From Leptodactylus fallax (lineage: Eukaryota > Chordata > Amphibia > Anura > Leptodactylidae): 64,000 nucleotides of DNA. Under the pieces are notes generated by a model that saw nothing but the letters and a program-made list of their open reading frames with translations, ran no database searches and was not told the DNA's origin. Within the stretch, counting starts at the first letter, position 1, and each line of letters starts with the position of its first letter. Location: NCBI GenBank assembly GCA_947044405.1, contig CAMRHE010000067.1, positions 5,089,501 to 5,153,500 on the forward strand, in the 5' to 3' direction. The position numbers and the translations under genes were made by a program. This document shows, piece after piece, positions 11,190 to 22,349 of this stretch.

Positions 11190-11739
11190 AGGGAATGTGT
11201 CGCCAAAAAAAATAATTATTGAAACCATACAGTAAATTGTATCACTTTTTTTTTTTTTTAAATCTATTTTAATTCTTTATTGTTATTTTTTGTATTCTGT
11301 TTCCTGTATATGATTATGGAGGCTGCCATCTTGCCTGAGCTTCTCCTCTGCTCTGTTAACAGCATTTAGTAATATGATTTACAGTAGGGTCATGGCCATA
11401 GGTAGCAATAGTCTGGAGCCGACACTGGAGAGTTTTCTAGACATTTTTTGTGCAGAGAGGGAGACTAGATAAGCTGTGGCATCATCTATTGTCAGTAGAG
11501 GATGACATGTTTGGACAGTGGTGTTATCTATAGAGGTGTTAGCTTACATTCCAATCCTGTGTTTATGTAAATGTGATGACTGCTGCAAATAAAAGCCCTA
11601 CAGAATTGACATCTGTAGGCTAAGTGCTGAATTTAGTACAGACATGGAAACTTAAAAGTAAAATATCAAAAATTTAAAAAAATATGTTTACCATAAAACC
11701 TTGGTTAAAAAATAGATAATTTTTGGTGACACATTCAAT
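11190..11739. mobile_element. 550-bp T2/Kolobok-like MITE
   Basis: TTAA (11186-11189) precedes AGGGAATGTGTCGCCAAAAA. The right end, TTTTTGGTGACACATTCAAT, is followed by TTAA. The terminal repeats are about 20-25 bp and there is no coding potential. Confidence 0.75.
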
Positions 11740-11820
11740 TTAAAAAGTGTTTTGGAATATGCTTTTGACATAGTTGAGGCACAGTTATAAAAGTCTATAC
11801 CTTAGCCTTAACTATATTAA

Positions 11821-12319
11821 AAAGCAGAGTTGACTATTCAATAATAGCTTATGAGCAGGTTAGATATCAACAGCCACCATTGCATTACAGAGCACATTAC
11901 AGTGATAAACAAAATATCTCTATTATGTAGGTCACTTTTGTAGGTTAGGAGAAAAACTTTGATGTCTTGTGCAAATTAGACAGCTGATGCACTGGGGGCG
12001 GGCCTTCAGCCCTGGGATTCCTGCTCTTGCTGCTAAAGTAGGATAGGTGATGTCATAGCAGTGGGAGGATTAACTGCCACTGCAGTAGGAGCATGTAGGT
12101 AGAAGATGGTAAAGGTATGAGTGATAAGTTTAGTGCTCCAGGGAGCTGAAGGCCCGCCCCCAGTGCACCAAATGCCTCATTTGCATAAGACTTCAAAGTT
12201 GTTTTTTCCCAAAACTACCAACATTACATACATAACACAGGTATGTTATTTATCACTGTAATGTGCTCTGTACGGAGGTGGCAGCAGTGAATATGTTTGG
12301 GGAGAGGGGTAGACTCCCT
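11821..12319. mobile_element. T2/Kolobok-like MITE with long inverted arms
   Basis: The right end TAGACTCCCT is followed by TTAA; TTAA also precedes 11821. The arms pair TTACAGAGCACATTACAGTG near 11885 with CACTGTAATGTGCTCTGTA near 12256, and GGGGGCGGGCCTTCAGC near 11994 with GCTGAAGGCCCGCCCCC near 12145. Confidence 0.75.
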
Positions 12320-12359
12320 TTAAATTCTATGTGAAGCTAACCTTACTTACATGTACTTT

Positions 12360-13039
12360 GAAGAGGACCTGACACCTCATGTGACATGTCTGTTTTGATA
12401 AATACTGTCTTTCCCCCTAAAACATCAATCCTGGCATTCTTCTGTTATTCCTCCTCAAAATTTATACAGTAGATAAATTGACAACTGGGTTTTACCATTC
12501 CTGTGAAAGGGGTGTGTCCGTGTCCTTACATGATCTGATACTGTCTTTGTAGTAGCCACCATATCACTGCATTGACAGCCTGTATTTATTTTCTCCGCAG
12601 TAGTCACTCTTTAGGTTAGGAGGGATGGAATGGACAGAATGGACATCTTCCTTTCTAGGCAATGAACTGTTGTAGTTCCCATAGTAGGAATACCATTGTA
12701 GTGTGTCTGACCAACACTCTGAACTTATTTAGTAGTCCTTTCTTGGACGATAAAGAAGGATCACTGCTGGGTACAATGTGGTGACCATTTTAGTATCGTC
12801 TCACTAGCTATGATATTCCACTCTCCTTTCCTTTCCTAGAATATGTACTACATTGCCCAGGTCTCTTACCTATTTGTGGTCCCCTAGATAGGATTTCCCT
12901 CTGGATGCTAACCTACGTTCAGGAGGGTTTATAAGTTCATACCTACTTTGAGCACAGTCCCTGACAAGGCAATCCTATATGATCCCGATAGTTGGACAGT
13001 CTAGTAATAAATATTGTTATAGTATAAAAATAATAATTA

Positions 13040-13073
<34 letters not shown>

Positions 13074-13333
13074 ATAAATGTTTTATAATTTCACATAAAA
13101 AGTTACATTTTAGCAGCCATCATTTTTCTGTGATTGGTCTGATACTGTCAGCTGTGATTGGTCAGAGTGTGCACAGAAACGCCCCCAACTGGTAACACCG
13201 GGTATTTACAAATTTCTTGGAGGAATAATAGAGGAACAGCTCATTGCAGAGTGATAAGATGCTGCAGAATTATTATTTCATGGTGAATACAATTATGTAT
13301 CAGGACCTGTCAGGAGCGGAGACGGATCCTCTT
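12360..13333. mobile_element. AGAGGACCT-family MITE split by about 550 bp of other sequence
   Basis: The left arm (AGAGGACCTGACACCTC, then TTATTCCTCC and TTGACAACTGGG) spans 12360-12560. The mirrored right arm (CCCCCAACTGGTAACACC, GGAGGAATAATAG, ending near TCCTCTTTA) spans about 13130-13333. Sequence between them, 12560-13110, does not belong to the element and may be a later insertion. A 47-bp left tip of the same family lies at 36697-36743. Confidence 0.6.
13026..13070. repeat. ATT/TTA microsatellite
   Basis: An imperfect then perfect TTA trinucleotide run within the insertion into the preceding MITE. Confidence 0.9.
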
Positions 13334-13339
13334 TACTAA

Positions 13340-13990
13340 CCTGGGATCACAGTTCTATGTACTTATTAGCTAGTTGCAAAATCTCCTTTCCTCTTGTGGT
13401 CCACCATATTGTATCCTGTTTTGTAGGCGCAGTACAATGCGGTGTTCTTTTTCTGCCATGCAGGACTTCTTCCTTCTTTTTGCTATTTTCTGTTACAAGC
13501 AAATGAAGTCTCCTGCTATGTCACTGCTACAAGACAGTTCTAGGAATCTCATTGAACAAAATGCTTTGAAAGTGACAGATATCATTACAATAGTGTGGAT
13601 GTCACTTCATTCCTCACTGAAGTCGTTAGCTTTGTGACATCCAGACTCACCGTGCAAACATGCAAGTTTTAAGTCCCAGATCTCTGTCAGGCTACACCTG
13701 ATGTTTGTACAGAAGGGATCTTTTATCAACTTCCATATATACACCAAAGCGCAGGCAATGGGAACACTTATTAGAGTTGTGCTCAGATGCTTTTAGCTTT
13801 GCCCTGGTTAAAAAAATAAGAAAATACAGATGTGGGTTTGGGAAATACAGATGGTGAGTTATCGAGTCAGAGACCTGCACCGTAGATATGCTACCATATG
13901 TCCTTACATCTGATCCTCTGCTGTATCTTCTACTATGCTATACAGGCTAAGAAGGTAAGGAGCTTAATACTCCAATCTTTGCATATTTGC
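13340..13990. other. No gene recognised; small hairpin only
   Basis: Single-copy-looking sequence. GGATGTCAC near 13597 and GTGACATCC near 13635 form a short hairpin. The 87-codon + frame at 13374 is unsupported. Confidence 0.4.
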
Positions 13991-13997
13991 ACAATTA

Positions 13998-14182
13998 GGC
14001 CGGGGCGTAAATGCTGCAATTTTGCCGAAACGTTTTACAGTACCTGCAAGGTGGATGGGTATCTGGCTAATCCCATCCACACATTGCAGAAAATATCCAT
14101 AGTGGAAATGCTGCAATTTCATAAACTGTTGTGTTTTTGTAAAACACAGCATGTCAATTATACCTACGGAAATGCATGGGCC
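13998..14182. mobile_element. 185-bp Harbinger-like MITE
   Basis: The left end is GGCCGGGGCG and the right end is GGGCC, with TTA on both sides (13995-13997, 14183-14185). Internal arms include GATGGGTATCTGGCTAATCCCATC and ATGCTGCAATTT repeated in both halves. Confidence 0.7.
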
Positions 14183-14186
14183 TTAA

Positions 14187-14446
14187 AGGGAGTTGGTCAC
14201 TAGGTTAGGGTTACCTGAACCAAGCAGTGTTTTCCCTTTGTGAATCGGTGTCTGCGTTGCCAAGATATTGCTGTTTTTGTCAATGTGCAAAGGAGCTCTT
14301 CGCAGCAAAGTCAACACCCTCATTGCTCCAAAGATCTCATTTGCATATTGGTAAAAGCAGAAATATCTCGGCAACAGATTCACAAGGGGAAAACACGGTT
14401 TGATATGGGGCTGGATTGATATGTTGGGTTCTGGTGACAGACTCCC
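14187..14446. mobile_element. 260-bp T2/Kolobok-like MITE abutting the previous one
   Basis: TTAA (14183-14186) is followed by AGGGAGTTGGTCAC. The right end, GGTGACAGACTCCC, is followed by TTAA (14447-14450). Arms such as TTTCCCTTTGTGAATC and GATTCACAAGGGGAAA pair. It begins exactly where the preceding MITE ends. Confidence 0.8.
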
Positions 14447-14450
14447 TTAA

Positions 14451-15176
14451 TGCTTTTCGAGTGTGTACGGGACTGTTGACACCTTTTTGGCCCCTGGCTG
14501 ATAACCCAACAATGATTCACAGTGTGGACAGAGGGCTAGTTCTCACCTACATCATCAATGTCAATCCTTCAATTTTCCTACCAAAAATACCAACATACCA
14601 TACACAAACATAAGAGTTCCTATCTTTTCCAGATTGAACAGTGCAAAATATTAGGCTGAATTGCTCTTAGTATTATGGAACGAAGAATAAAATTGTTTCC
14701 CATGTTATATTGTATGACTCTTCTCCTGGGGGATAACAATACGCTACTGAATTGGAAAGTAAAATCCAGGACCGTGTCATCATTTGCATTTTTTTATGAT
14801 GCATTAAAGATGACAGTTATGCAAACACTGTGAGTAAGCTGTGCGTCTGACATGTGCCATCTTTTCTCATCACATTATCTCCTCTCTAGTGTGGGTTTAT
14901 GTGGAGGTGTGCTGCAGAGTAAAATCCGTCTGCCAACTGGTCTGTTTGAGGGTTAAATAGTTTCCATGATCCTGAAGCTACGCATCTATACTGATGTAAT
15001 CCTCCAGTTTTCACGATAGGCCAGCGTTTTTCTTCATTCTCAGCATATTAGTATGTTGTTACCTCAAATTCAAGGCTGAATTTAATACATTATAATATGG
15101 CTCACAAGTTGGATATTATCATATAGGGATCTAACTATATGAATCATCAAGGATAATACCCTGTGAAGATATCCAC
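14451..15176. other. No feature recognised
   Basis: AT-rich sequence without a credible frame or inverted repeat. Confidence 0.45.
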
Positions 15177-15180
15177 TTAG

Positions 15181-15560
15181 AGGGAATCTGTACCATTGAA
15201 CAAGCAGTCTAATCTGCAGGCGGCATGTTCTGCAGAAGGATAAACTGAGCAGATTGATATATAGTTTAGTGGGAAAGATTCAGTACATCTTGTATTTTAT
15301 TCAATTAAATCTCTGCTCATTCTGAGTTTAGGAGTCCAGTAGGCGGTCCTAACCAGTGGCTGACAGCTATATATACATATTCATGCATATATAGGGAAGC
15401 CTGTCAGTCACCGAGTCTCTACATCCTAAACCAGCCCTAATAACTTACAAGTTATACTGAATCTTTTTATAAAAATCTATGTATTAATCTGCTCAGATAA
15501 TCCTGATCTCTGACATGTTGTCTGCAGATTGGATAGCATGATCATGGAGATTGCTTCCCT
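15181..15560. mobile_element. 380-bp MITE with TTAG flanks, copy 1 of three
   Basis: It starts AGGGAATCTGTACCATTG and ends ATTGCTTCCCT, with TTAG on both sides (15177-15180, 15561-15564). Internal CAGATTGATATATAGTTTAGTG and GGAGTCCAGTAGGCGGTCCT recur in the copies at 18241 and 20748. Confidence 0.75.
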
Positions 15561-15563
15561 TTA

Positions 15564-15625
15564 GGCTATGGCTACATGGTGACTTTGGCTGGGACTCGCG
15601 TTACGTGACCAAAGATGGCTGGGTC
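15564..15625. mobile_element. One-ended MITE fragment GGCTATGGCTACATGG
   Basis: GGCTATGGCTACATGGTGAC begins immediately after the flank of the 15181-15560 element and resembles a frog GGCTATGGC-type terminus. There is no mirrored end. Confidence 0.4.
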
Positions 15626-15761
15626 ACCCTCCTACTCTTTCACTTATGTCAGGGATGTCAAGCTTGATCTTGACAGACACCATCTGAAGACACAAGACAG
15701 CTCAGCTCACCTGCCACACCATCACCACTGCAAACGTGGCTGGCTGAGTATATCTCCCCCC

Positions 15762-16150
15762 TGCAACCTCTCTCTCTCTTTCTCTTTCTCTCTCTCTCTC
15801 TCTCCCTGGAACTATCTCTGTCTCTCCCTCCACTCTCTCTCTTTTTCTTTCTCTCTCTCTCTCTTTCTCAATCTCTCTCTCTCTCGCTCTCCCTGCAACT
15901 ATCTCTGTCTCTCCCTCCACTCTCTCTCTTTTTCTTCTCTCTCTCTCTCTTTCTCAATCTCTCTCTCTCTCGCTCTCCCTGCAACTATCTCTGTCTCTCC
16001 CTCCCTCTCTCTCTTTTTCTTTCTCTCTCTCTCTCTTTCTCAATCTCTCTCTCTCTCGCTCTCCCTGCAACTATCTCTGTCTCTCCCTCCACTCTCTCTC
16101 TTTCTCAATCTCTCTCTCTCTCTCCCTCTCTGCAAATCTCTTTTTCGCAC
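15762..16150. repeat. CT-rich minisatellite, about 86-bp units
   Basis: The anchor CTCCCTG[CG]AACTATCTCTG recurs at 15802, 15889, 15975 and 16061, giving an 86-87 bp period. The units are mostly (CT)n with CTTTTT and CTCAAT interruptions. The 204-codon + frame and the RE-rich minus frame are artefacts of this array. Confidence 0.95.
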
Positions 16151-16239
16151 TCTCCCTGCTCTCTCATCCCTTAAACCTTACTTCCCCTGCACTGTTGTGC
16201 CTACTCTTTACCTATCCTATACCCTATGACCCTTAGACA

Positions 16240-16880
16240 ATTAGACTGTTAAGTGGGGAGGGACTGTGGTATATGTACTGTATGTGTGTGGGATCTGTAT
16301 AATTTTGGGGTATTTTGGGTTTTGTATTTTCCATATTGTATTGTGATTTAGTATTTTGCATGTTGTATGCATAGAAGTGACTATTACATATAGCATTTAG
16401 TGCATTAGGTAATAAATATATTTTATTATCCTACACTGAGTATTGTGAATCTCTGTATGCACTGTCATCCGGCGTAAGGGACCAGAAATAAGATATAAGT
16501 ATATAAATATAAGGGGAAATAGCTATAAAGGAATGAATAATATGAGTTATTAATATAATGTTTAGATATTAATAGCCGTATAAATTCTCCTTTTCCATGT
16601 TAGTAAATGGAAAAAAATCTAGCAATATCCAATATTTTTGTGACTAGTCTTGTGGCACCCTCGGGGTTGCAATGCAGCTCCATTCACTAACTGGGTGAAA
16701 GGGTCCAAAGACATACTGATAGGGAATGTAGATTGTGAGTCCTATATAGGACAGTGATTGACAATGTCTGTACAGCACTGCAGAATATGATAAGTAAGCT
16801 AAATAGCATAAATAAATAAACCCAGCGATCTTTGGTCTTGCAATGTAAATCCCAGCCAAAATCTCTGTGTAGCCCTAGCC
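16240..16880. other. Possible retroelement tail then unassigned sequence
   Basis: GGGGAGGGACTGTGGTATATG is followed by T/G-rich sequence and AATAAA at 16411, which looks like a retroelement 3' region. No protein remnant or terminal repeat confirms it. The rest to 16880 is unassigned. Confidence 0.25.
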
Positions 16881-16884
16881 TTGA

Positions 16885-17103
16885 GGCTACGGCCCCACGT
16901 TGCAAAAACGCAACTTTTTTTGTTGCAGATTTTGTTGCGTTTTTTTGAGCCAAAGCCAACAATGGCTACAAAAGGAATGGGAAATATATAGGAAGCTCTT
17001 ATGCTTCTCCCTTCTGCTCAATCCAATTCTGGCTTTGGCTTAAAAAACCGCAACAAAATCTGCAACAAAAAAAGCTGTGTTTCTGCAACGTGGGGCCATA
17101 ACC
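16885..17103. mobile_element. Harbinger-like MITE, GGCC-CCACGTTGC family, copy 1
   Basis: GGCTACGGCCCCACGTTGC is mirrored by GCAACGTGGGGCCATAACC, and TGTTGCAGATTTTGTTGCG by CGCAACAAAATCTGCAACA. A decayed copy lies at 17429-17640 and a related element at 24484-24647. Confidence 0.8.
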
Positions 17104-17106
17104 TAA

Positions 17107-17275
17107 AGGGATTTTCCTGGCAAAAATTTTAGATTTTAAAAATGCCAGCGGGAGGGGAAAATTTTTTCTAAAAAAAACATACTCACCTTTCCCTGGGGCC
17201 TCCCAGCGAGGTCCAGTCCTGCCAGTCCATTGTGACCGCACATGACTGCTGAGGCCAATCAGCAGCCTCAGTGAA
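17107..17275. mobile_element. T2/Kolobok-like MITE fragment abutting the previous one
   Basis: CTAA then AGGGATTTTCCTGG starts at the end of the preceding MITE. The interior ACTCACCTTTCCCTGGGGCC resembles the arm of the 10208 element. The right half is missing. Confidence 0.55.
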
Positions 17276-17428
17276 GGACACATGAATAAATAAGATCTTT
17301 TTTATTTAGTGATGATAAATTTGTTTTACGATAAATAGCACCATTTTGTTTCATCTAACTACTTTTGTCCTGATTTATTTCTTACTATATCATCTCTGAT
17401 ACATTCATGCAAATCCTGTATAGCCATA

Positions 17429-17640
17429 GAATAAGGCTGAGGCTATATGCTGCAGAAAAGCTACGTTGTTTATTGCTGTATTTTTTAGAATAAGAAGTGG
17501 ATATGGCAGAGGGAAGAAATATTACTGCTTCCTTTATATTTACCATTCCTTTGGAAGCCACTCTTGGCTTTGGCTCATAAAAACCACAGCAAATTCTGCA
17601 CCCAAAAAAATGAAGCTTTTTTGCAATGTTTGGTCTAAAA
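17429..17640. mobile_element. Decayed copy 2 of the CCACGTTGC-family MITE
   Basis: GAGGCTATATGCTGCAG...GCTTTGGCTCATAAAAACC...TTGCAATGTTTGGTC aligns end to end with 16885-17103, with many substitutions. The frames crossing it are not genes. Confidence 0.55.
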
Positions 17641-17843
17641 GAGGTTTCCTGATGCAGACACACTAGCATGCTTCTAGCATTTATCTTCTGCTTATGTTAT
17701 ATCCTGTACTCTGAACACTTTAGTTCCTGCTCCATTACCTGTACTTCAGTGGGGTTCACAGGAGGGATGGTATTTCTCATGCTGGACAGCAGAACAGTTT
17801 CTCAGTAGCAGAGCTGTATTATGTGTAAATTGAATAATTACAG

Positions 17844-17955
17844 CATTATATTACATTTTGTTATAGAAGAGGAATCAACTAGTCTTTTACATTGGCAATT
17901 CAACTGCAAGCCCTGGCAGAATGAATACATCTGTACTACACAGAGGTACTACACA
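17844..17955. repeat. Local duplicate A, copy 1
   Basis: ATTATATTACATTTTGTTATAG, CTTTTACATTGG, CTGCAAGCCCTGG and CTGTACTACACA occur here and again in the same order at 18474-18630. Confidence 0.65.
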
Positions 17956-17975
17956 GAGGTAGGCAAGATAAGATA

Positions 17976-18472
17976 GGTGATATTATTATAATATGATTAT
18001 TATGCAAATAAAATATGGCATGTATGTTATACTCTAAATTAACCTACAAAGTAACATTTATTGTTAAAAATATGCAGATGAGCTCTCCGTCTTCTTGTTA
18101 TCAGCAACACAACTGCAGCTTACCTTAAGCAGGATTTTTCTTGCTTGTGAAACCAAACAAATTGTTGAAGGGTGCTCTTAAATCATTATCAGCCTAGAAA
18201 TAAAATCGTCATTACAAATGATCAGAAATAAAAGTAAACAAAAAGGCAACCTGCCATGTTAAACATTGAATCTACCTGTAATCTACAGGAAACATGTAAA
18301 AGAGTACTGCATATAGGCAACATATTATAGAACATATGAAACCGAGCAGAATGAGAGATATAGATGTAGTTTTGTAAGTAAAGATTCAGTATAACTTGTA
18401 AGTTCGATATATATATAAATCCCAACTCTTTCTATGCTTAGGATAGGAGTCCAGTGGGTGGTCCTACTCAGT
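17976..18472. repeat. Local duplicate B, copy 1 (contains a MITE)
   Basis: ATGATTATTATGCAAATA, AACAAATTGTTGAAGGG and the following MITE are repeated at 20515-20960. The shared block extends at least 250 bp upstream of the MITE end, so it is more than two independent insertions of one MITE. Confidence 0.7.
18241..18472. mobile_element. Copy 2 of the 15181-type MITE, truncated on the right
   Basis: GGCAACCTGCCATGTTAAAC...GGAGTCCAGTGGGTGGTCCT matches the other copies. It stops at CTCAGTGAC, where duplicate A copy 2 begins. Confidence 0.65.
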
Positions 18473-18473
18473 G

Positions 18474-18630
18474 ACATTATATTACATTTTGTGATAGAGA
18501 GGTTTGCAGGCATCTGTAAGTAGACGCAACATCTGTGAGTGAGAAGAGGAATCTTGAGAACTGTAATCTTTTACATTGGTAATCTCACCCCCTGCAAGCC
18601 CTGGTGGCCTAAAAACAACTGTACTACACA
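18474..18630. repeat. Local duplicate A, copy 2
   Basis: CATTATATTACATTTTGTGATAG to CTGTACTACACA matches 17844-17955, with about 40 extra bases in the middle. Confidence 0.65.
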
Positions 18631-18639
18631 AAACTAGAA

Positions 18640-20514
18640 ACATAATGAAAATGAAAAATAATTTCTTATCTTGCTAGTGAGCTTTTTTGAAATATTTTTA
18701 TGAGCTTGTAAATCCCCTTTAAAAATAAAATTCTGGATGTATGGTCACCAGTAGTAGGTGCCTATGAGTTTAAAGAGTACATCTTCTATTTAGAACTCAA
18801 TAATATCACAGCATAAAGGAAAGGAATAAGCAAACATTTCAGGGCAGATTTTTCATAAAAGCTGTGTACACATACTGTAGATTCTCATGCTGTCAGTGTA
18901 CAGTGGAACTGTAGGCACTGCAGCTGCTGCCTATAATACAGTGCTATGTACGACACTATATTTCGGAGATATTTTACCTTCTCTAGAAGCAATGATTCTA
19001 CATGAGAATAGCTCTGTAATGTAGCAGCCAATGGAGCATGCAGTGATATTTGTCAGATTCATACTGAATTGAACAGAAAAATAAAATCTGTATACATTCC
19101 TACGAATAATTGCTCTAGTTCTCCTTCCTCCATTCATTTATTTGTAGTCTTTTCTGCCTGAATGTTGACCATCCAATTGCCTATGGTGAATCCCATGGAC
19201 CTAATTCGATATTAGTCCAAAGTTTACATTAGAGAAAGTTATCCTGAAGATAAAGCATTGAATCCAGTCTGGTAGCCCCATCCGGCTATTGTTATTATTC
19301 TGCAGGACTCATTTGTCAGAGTATTTTGTCGGCTTTCAGAAAATCCACCGCTCGACAAATGATCCACTTTAAATTATACGAAATAGAATTACACCTTATT
19401 ACAAATTTAGACCTATATGCCATTTCTGCAGCTCATGGGTTATTTAATATGATGTCAGTATCTCAATAAGGCAGAACCCGGCTCTCTCCTTCTCTGCTCT
19501 AGCTGCTGAGCAATTATATTTTTAAGAATTATAAATGTAACCACTTGTCTTGGGATAATACAGGTACCTTCCTAAAAAGCTCATCAACATTAAGTGTCTC
19601 CTATCATTAGCAGCCAGCCTATCAAATGTATACATGTATTAAAGGTTCCTGTTAAGTGAGTAGCTAAAACCTTAGGCAGCACAAACCATACCTAACAACG
19701 CTTGTCTATCTTTTGTCTGAAATAATTCCCTCTCTTTTCAATCAAATGTGTCATTCAGCAAGTGGCTGCCGACTGGTGATGACTATAATGACTCTCGTCT
19801 AATAAACCAGCATATGATGTATACATAATAGATGTACATAAAACAATGGACCAGACACCATGTCTGCGCAACTTCTTGATCCTTTACATAAACCTGTCAT
19901 GTATCTTTGCACATCTCTCTGTAGGGAAGTGAGGTTAGTTTTTTTTTTTTTTTTGGTATCGTGTAATATATGCAGGGAAATAATCACAGTGAAAATGGTC
20001 TCCGTCTCTCTCACACACACGCACACACCATATTACATCCTTTAATAGCTGGAGGTAAACATTCCACATCTCAACCCACAGTCAAAAGACTTCCTTTTCC
20101 CTTCACTGCCTTAGCAGCTGTCACAGAACAAAGGGACAAGTGAATTTAGCTGATTGGTGTTACATGAAAAGATCCAAGGAGAAAAATGGCATGCCACTCG
20201 TAAGTGACTGCTGGTAAAAGCTATCTAAATCTCATCACAAAAATATCATTTTATGTACGTTGAATAACTTGTATTTGCTGTGACAGATAGTTATTTCCGT
20301 GCACCGGTTATCATAAACACTATGGTGGAATAGAACAGTAATATGGGGAATATCACAGAAAAATGTCTCTTTAGAATATAAATATCTCTTTCTATATATT
20401 TCTATTTATATATCTGTCTATCTATCAGCAGGTGGTAAATATAGAAAACCTAATTTAATTTAAAAAAAACAAATTCAAAAATGTCATATTCCCGTTTCAC
20501 ACTATAAACGTCTT
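18640..20514. other. Mostly single-copy-looking sequence
   Basis: No gene recognised. It contains a T run at about 19940-19955, a short CA run near 20011-20028, a few TATC units near 20400-20425, and a candidate conserved stretch listed separately. Confidence 0.4.
19140..19560. promoter_or_regulatory. Candidate conserved non-coding element
   Basis: No repeat structure, balanced composition, retained CpGs (CCACCGCTCGACAAATG near 19350) and homeodomain-type AT motifs. This is inference from sequence character only; conservation was not tested. Confidence 0.2.
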
Positions 20515-20960
20515 AGGATAGATTATTATAATGTGATTATTATGCAAATACAATATGGCATATACATCTTGCTCTAAATTAGCCTACAAAGTAAAATGTA
20601 GGGTTAAACATGTGCACATGAGCTCTCCCTGGTGGTCACACACAGAACTGCAGGATCTTTTTTTGCAAGTGAATCCAAACAAATTGTTGAAGGGCGCTCT
20701 TAAATCGCCCTAGCAATAAAATTCTTATTCCAAAATTCTCATAATTAGGGAACCTATCACGTTGAACATCTAATTTATTTCCAATCTATAGGCAGCATCG
20801 GCATAGAGCAGGAGTTGCTCAGTTCTAGTTCAGCATATTATAGAGTAGGATAAGATAAGCAGATTGATATATAGTTTTGTGGGGAAGATATAGATGTATA
20901 AATCCCTACTCTTTGTATGCTTAGTACAGTGGGCGGTCTTACTTAGTGACTGGCAGCCTT
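20515..20960. repeat. Local duplicate B, copy 2
   Basis: ATTATAATGTGATTATTATGC to GCAATAAAATTCTTATT aligns with 17976-18240, then continues into the MITE at 20748. Confidence 0.7.
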
Positions 20961-21140
20961 TGCATATAGAGATAGCAGTCAGTTACTGAATAAGACCACC
21001 CACTGGACTCCTAAGCATAAAAAGAGCAGGGGTTGAAATGAATAAAATGATACTGTAGTATATATCAATCTGCTCGGCTCTCCCTGCTCTATAACATGAT
21101 ACCCACAGATGGATCTACATGTACAATGTGACAGGCCCCT
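20748..21140. mobile_element. Copy 3 of the 15181-type MITE, complete
   Basis: GGGAACCTATCACGTTGAAC is mirrored by CAATGTGACAGGCCCCT, with TTAA after 21140 and ATTAG before 20748. Long inner arms pair GTGGGCGGTCTTACTTAGTG with CACTGAATAAGACCACCCAC-like sequence near 20985. Confidence 0.8.
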
Positions 21141-21144
21141 TTAA

Positions 21145-22345
21145 GATGGCTCAGATGTCACACTCTCCCAGTACTGGGGTTTGTAGAATATTTTAACAAA
21201 AGAACATATTCTAATGGGATAGACAGTTTTATAAAATGGCAGACTACTAAGTCACTTTATTGTAAGAGAAGATCCAAAACATCCTAATTTTAAAGGATAA
21301 CTGAGATAATATAAAATATGAGTAAATAATAAAGGATCCATCTACTAAACTGATCACCGGCTTTTTGGTTCTCTTGTAAAGGGAGAATGGAGATAAACTG
21401 AATTATGGAATCTGAAATGTATAGACTTCATATCAGTAATCCCAATGACTGACACAGTATTGAGCCTTTATTTAGCCTAAAATGGCTGCTCGCAGGAAAT
21501 TAAAGATTGTGTTCAACTGCATGTCAAAGTAAGTTAAAAAGGATTTTCTTTCAAATTTAAAATCAGTTGGATATTAGTACATCACAAGTGGACAATGTTT
21601 GGTAATTGTTTGTTTTACTTATTGGGATTTTTTATCACTTTCAATGACTATTTTTTCAAACAGGAAGTTCAGCCATATTGGTCGTCTCTATTCAATTAGC
21701 AGATCAGAAATAATGATCAATTGTCATTAACAAAGTGGCAAATGACTTCCTAAAATACTAATTCATGTTTGCACTTCCATTTATCACATTCGCAAAAATG
21801 GCCACTGCAACAAAAATGTCAAGATCTCTAAGTAAAATAAACATAATTTCCAAATGTTCACTACTGTTCTAACTTCTACTTTACTAATACATGGTCAAGT
21901 TTTAGTTAAACAGGTTGTCTTATAAAGTCAACTGCTCTTCATATGCCTTATACAGCATAGAGTGGGTATCTCTGCTTGGGTTCCAAGCTAGAAGGGAGAG
22001 CCATTCTATAGGAACTTCATATGAATGGCCACCATGCAATTCCAGATTTTTCCTGTAGTGGCCACTGCAGAGAAAATGCTTAGCTGCTTGGTGCTTTCTG
22101 CTCACAACTGATCACCCCCTAGACCTACATTCTCAAAGAGGTTGTTTCTGATTGGATGCTGCCTTTAACTTTTTTGGTTTTAGGAATTTAGGTGTAGTGT
22201 TACTTTAAGTCTTTTCTTTACTTTTTTGCCTACTGTTTATTCTATTTAATTTTGGTGATTTTTTTAATACTTTTCCTCAATCCTTTGGAAGCATCTAGTA
22301 AGTACATATAATGCAGGAACAATCCATCAAAATCACGCCTAATAT
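21145..22345. other. No feature recognised
   Basis: AT-rich single-copy-looking sequence. The minus-strand 61-codon frame near 22000 lacks support. Confidence 0.45.
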
Positions 22346-22349
22346 CCCC

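Noticed and set aside
15615..16229. 204-codon Ser/Leu-rich frame and its Arg/Glu-rich complement
   Set aside because: Direct product of the CT-rich array.
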